Part shown: positions 62,546 through 64,000 of the stretch, piece by piece | How the letters are laid out: the number at the start of each line of letters is the position of its first letter | How positions within the stretch are numbered: position 1 is the stretch's first letter | Program-made: the position numbers and the translations under genes | Notes under the pieces: generated by a model | The model's input: only the letters and a program-made list of their open reading frames with translations | Told to the model about the DNA's origin: nothing | Databases searched by the model: none | DNA from: UBA1847 sp942492205 | GTDB lineage: Bacteria; Pseudomonadota; Gammaproteobacteria; Steroidobacterales; Woeseiaceae | Direction of reading: 5' to 3' | Length of the DNA: 64,000 nucleotides | Assembly (NCBI GenBank): GCA_942492205.1 | Contig: CALODT010000003.1 | Span: 455,290 to 519,289, forward strand

Positions 62546-64000
62546 TCAACTCGACTGCGCGGTCACATCCACGTACATGGTGAGCTTCTGCCCGGGACGC
62601 AGGATCTTGTTCGTGTCGATCCTGTTCCAGCGAGCCAGCTGCGCAATCGTGACGCGGAAGCGACTGGCGATCAGGTACAGCGAATCGCCGTTGCGCACGG
62701 TGTAGTTGAGCTTGCGGGTGGTGTTGCCGAGTGCAGCCGTTGGCGACATGCGCGGCGAATCGACGACGGCATCGGTCCAGACGACCAGCTTCTTGCCAAC
62801 CGACAACGTGTCGCCGGGCGCCATGCCATTCCATGCGGCCAACTGGCGATGCGTGACCTTGTAGTGTCGCGAAATCGTCCAGAAACTCTCACCGCTTCTG
62901 ACAATGTGCTCGACCTTGTTACCGGCACGCGGCCGGTTCTGGGTCTTGGCGAGCCGCGCATCGGCACTCTTGCTGTAGGCGCTCAGAGGCTTGGTCGCGA
63001 CCGGGATCATGAGGTGGTGGCCGGCGCGAATGGTGTTGCCGCGCAGGTTGTTCGCCGCGCGAATTGTCGAGACCGTGGTGTTGTATTGCTCTGCGATCTG
63101 CGAAATGGCTTCGCCATTCCTGACCTTGTGCCGCTTCCAGCGCACGCGATCGGCGGCAGGCACCTCGGCGAGCGCAGCCACGAATTGCTCGGAGACATCG
63201 ACCGGCATTACCAGCTTGTGAGGGCCGGACGGGTCGGTAGACCATCGGTTGTAGCCCGGGTTGTACTGGTAAACGGTGTCGACATCCACGCCGGCGAGTT
63301 CGGCGGCGAGCGCAAGGTCGAGCTGGCTGCCGATATCGGCGACCATGAACTGTTGCTCATCCGGAACCACGGGCAGCGTCAGGTTGTATTTCTCCGGGTT
63401 GGCGACGATCTCCACGAGCGCGAGCAGCTTCGGCACGTACATGCTGGTTTCTTTGGGCAGTTTCAAATACCAGAAGTCGGTCGGCTTGCCGGCTTTGCGA
63501 TTCTTGCGGGCCGCGCGCAATACGTTGCCTTCGCCCGAGTTGTAAGAGGCGATGGCATTCAGCCAGTTGCCATCGTTGAGGCCTTCGAGGTGCTGCAGGT
63601 AGTCGAGCGCGGCGCGCGTCGAATCCACAACATCGCGGCGGCCGTCATACCACCAGTTCTGCTTGATGCCGAAGCGTTTGGCAGTACCCGGGATCATCTG
63701 CCACAGGCCGGCCGCGCGGCCGTGTGAGTATGCGAACGGGTCATAGGCGCTCTCGACAATAGGCAACAGCGCAAGTTCGAGTGGCATGCCGCGGCGCTCC
63801 AGCTCCGCTGTTATGTACGGCATATATCGCTGTGCCCGCGTGAATACGCGGTTCAGGTAATCCGGGTGCCGCGCGAACCACTTGAGCTCCGCGGCTGTGC
63901 GCGGATTGTCTTCATAGCTTAGTTCGAAGCCGGCGCGCAGCTTCTCCAGCACATCGGCTGGCTCGCTGGGCTCGGCAGCACGCGCTGCGCCGTCGGCGAC
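62546..64000 (-). CDS. mltD: Membrane-bound lytic murein transglycosylase D, N-terminus outside window
   Basis: 485 codons are visible and the frame is open at the window edge, so the signal peptide is missing. A lytic transglycosylase domain comes first (LPIVESAYDPFAYSHGRAAGLWQMIPGTAKRFG, with the catalytic glutamate in VESAY; ASYNSGEGNV). At least three LysM modules follow (KVRNGEAISQIAEQYN, IVRSGESFWTISRHYK, TVRNGDSLYLIASRFR). It cleaves glycan strands forming 1,6-anhydro ends. Its stop abuts the palindromic array, which therefore lies in its 3' untranslated region. Confidence 0.94.
   Translation of the reverse strand, partial: VADGAARAAEPSEPADVLEKLRAGFELSYEDNPRTAAELKWFARHPDYLNRVFTRAQRYMPYITAELERRGMPLELALLPIVESAYDPFAYSHGRAAGLWQMIPGTAKRFGIKQNWWYDGRRDVVDSTRAALDYLQHLEGLNDGNWLNAIASYNSGEGNVLRAARKNRKAGKPTDFWYLKLPKETSMYVPKLLALVEIVANPEKYNLTLPVVPDEQQFMVADIGSQLDLALAAELAGVDVDTVYQYNPGYNRWSTDPSGPHKLVMPVDVSEQFVAALAEVPAADRVRWKRHKVRNGEAISQIAEQYNTTVSTIRAANNLRGNTIRAGHHLMIPVATKPLSAYSKSADARLAKTQNRPRAGNKVEHIVRSGESFWTISRHYKVTHRQLAAWNGMAPGDTLSVGKKLVVWTDAVVDSPRMSPTAALGNTTRKLNYTVRNGDSLYLIASRFRVTIAQLARWNRIDTNKILRPGQKLTMYVDVTAQSS

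Overview
The window looks like a chromosomal segment of a free-living, probably marine, gammaproteobacterium outside the Enterobacterales. That placement is an inference from gene content and from high-GC codon use. The supporting content is miaE, epmA with EF-P, lpxH, FimV/FimX-type proteins, the ParC/ParE pair, a RibBA whose RibA half is degenerate, and Xanthomonas/Pseudomonas-like extragenic palindromes. Nearly all of it is dense core genome; no phage, transposase, CRISPR array or plasmid gene was seen.

Layout. 1-3455: the 3' end of an unknown gene, a DUF4145-like protein, a membrane protein and the ABC-F factor EttA. 3533-11670: a histone-deacetylase-family amidohydrolase, then a long same-strand run glyA-nrdR-ribD-ribE-ribBA(ribBX)-ribH-nusB-thiL-pgpA with many overlapping junctions. 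11685-15634: a Hanks-type kinase with a cyclic-nucleotide-binding-like tail, two proteins of unknown function, an exported M20 peptidase and a lone xseB. 15737-18233: rubrerythrin, a GlpC/HdrD-like Fe-S protein and DUF3501 as one operon behind a clear promoter and a palindrome. 18337-22476: parE-parC. 22524-26974: a FimV-like protein and a FimX-like REC-PAS-GGDEF-EAL protein, with a perfect CRP/Vfr-type site between them. 27075-30999: efp, and opposite it a compact operon SCO-PCuAC-psd-epmA-msrC. 31109-45142: prmB-aroC-asd, a full-length FimV, truA-accD-folC-dedD-cvpA-purF, a second Hanks kinase fused to a pseudo-receiver, and miaE. 45211-46537: lpxH and a periplasmic cyclophilin.

46630-47806 is the most unusual stretch. 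A tRNA-Pro/Arg/His unit is followed by about 650 bp of tandem repeats built from the 3' part of tRNA-His (four copies of the T-arm plus acceptor plus CCA, and five copies of an extended anticodon-arm-like hairpin), then tRNA-Lys. It resembles in principle the rtT repeats behind E. coli tyrT, but for a different tRNA and with covarying hairpins. 47819-60894 holds an FNR-like regulator, pdxH, a DoxX protein, tRNA-Leu, the proteostasis block tig-clpP-clpX-lon (with a sigma-32-type promoter before lon), hup, tRNA-Val, tRNA-Asp, ppiD and a dicarboxylate symporter. The end holds fabI, a seven-copy 87-88 bp palindromic array, and mltD running off the window.

Two non-coding repeat families run through the window. 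One is the GTAGGAG-type extragenic palindromes (15.3 kb, 56.9-57.5 kb, 61.8-62.5 kb). The other is three near-perfect 20-21 bp hairpins with GGGAC/GTCCC tips, each lying exactly between two convergent genes (236, 45167, 60905). All assignments come from reading the sequence by eye; no database search was run.
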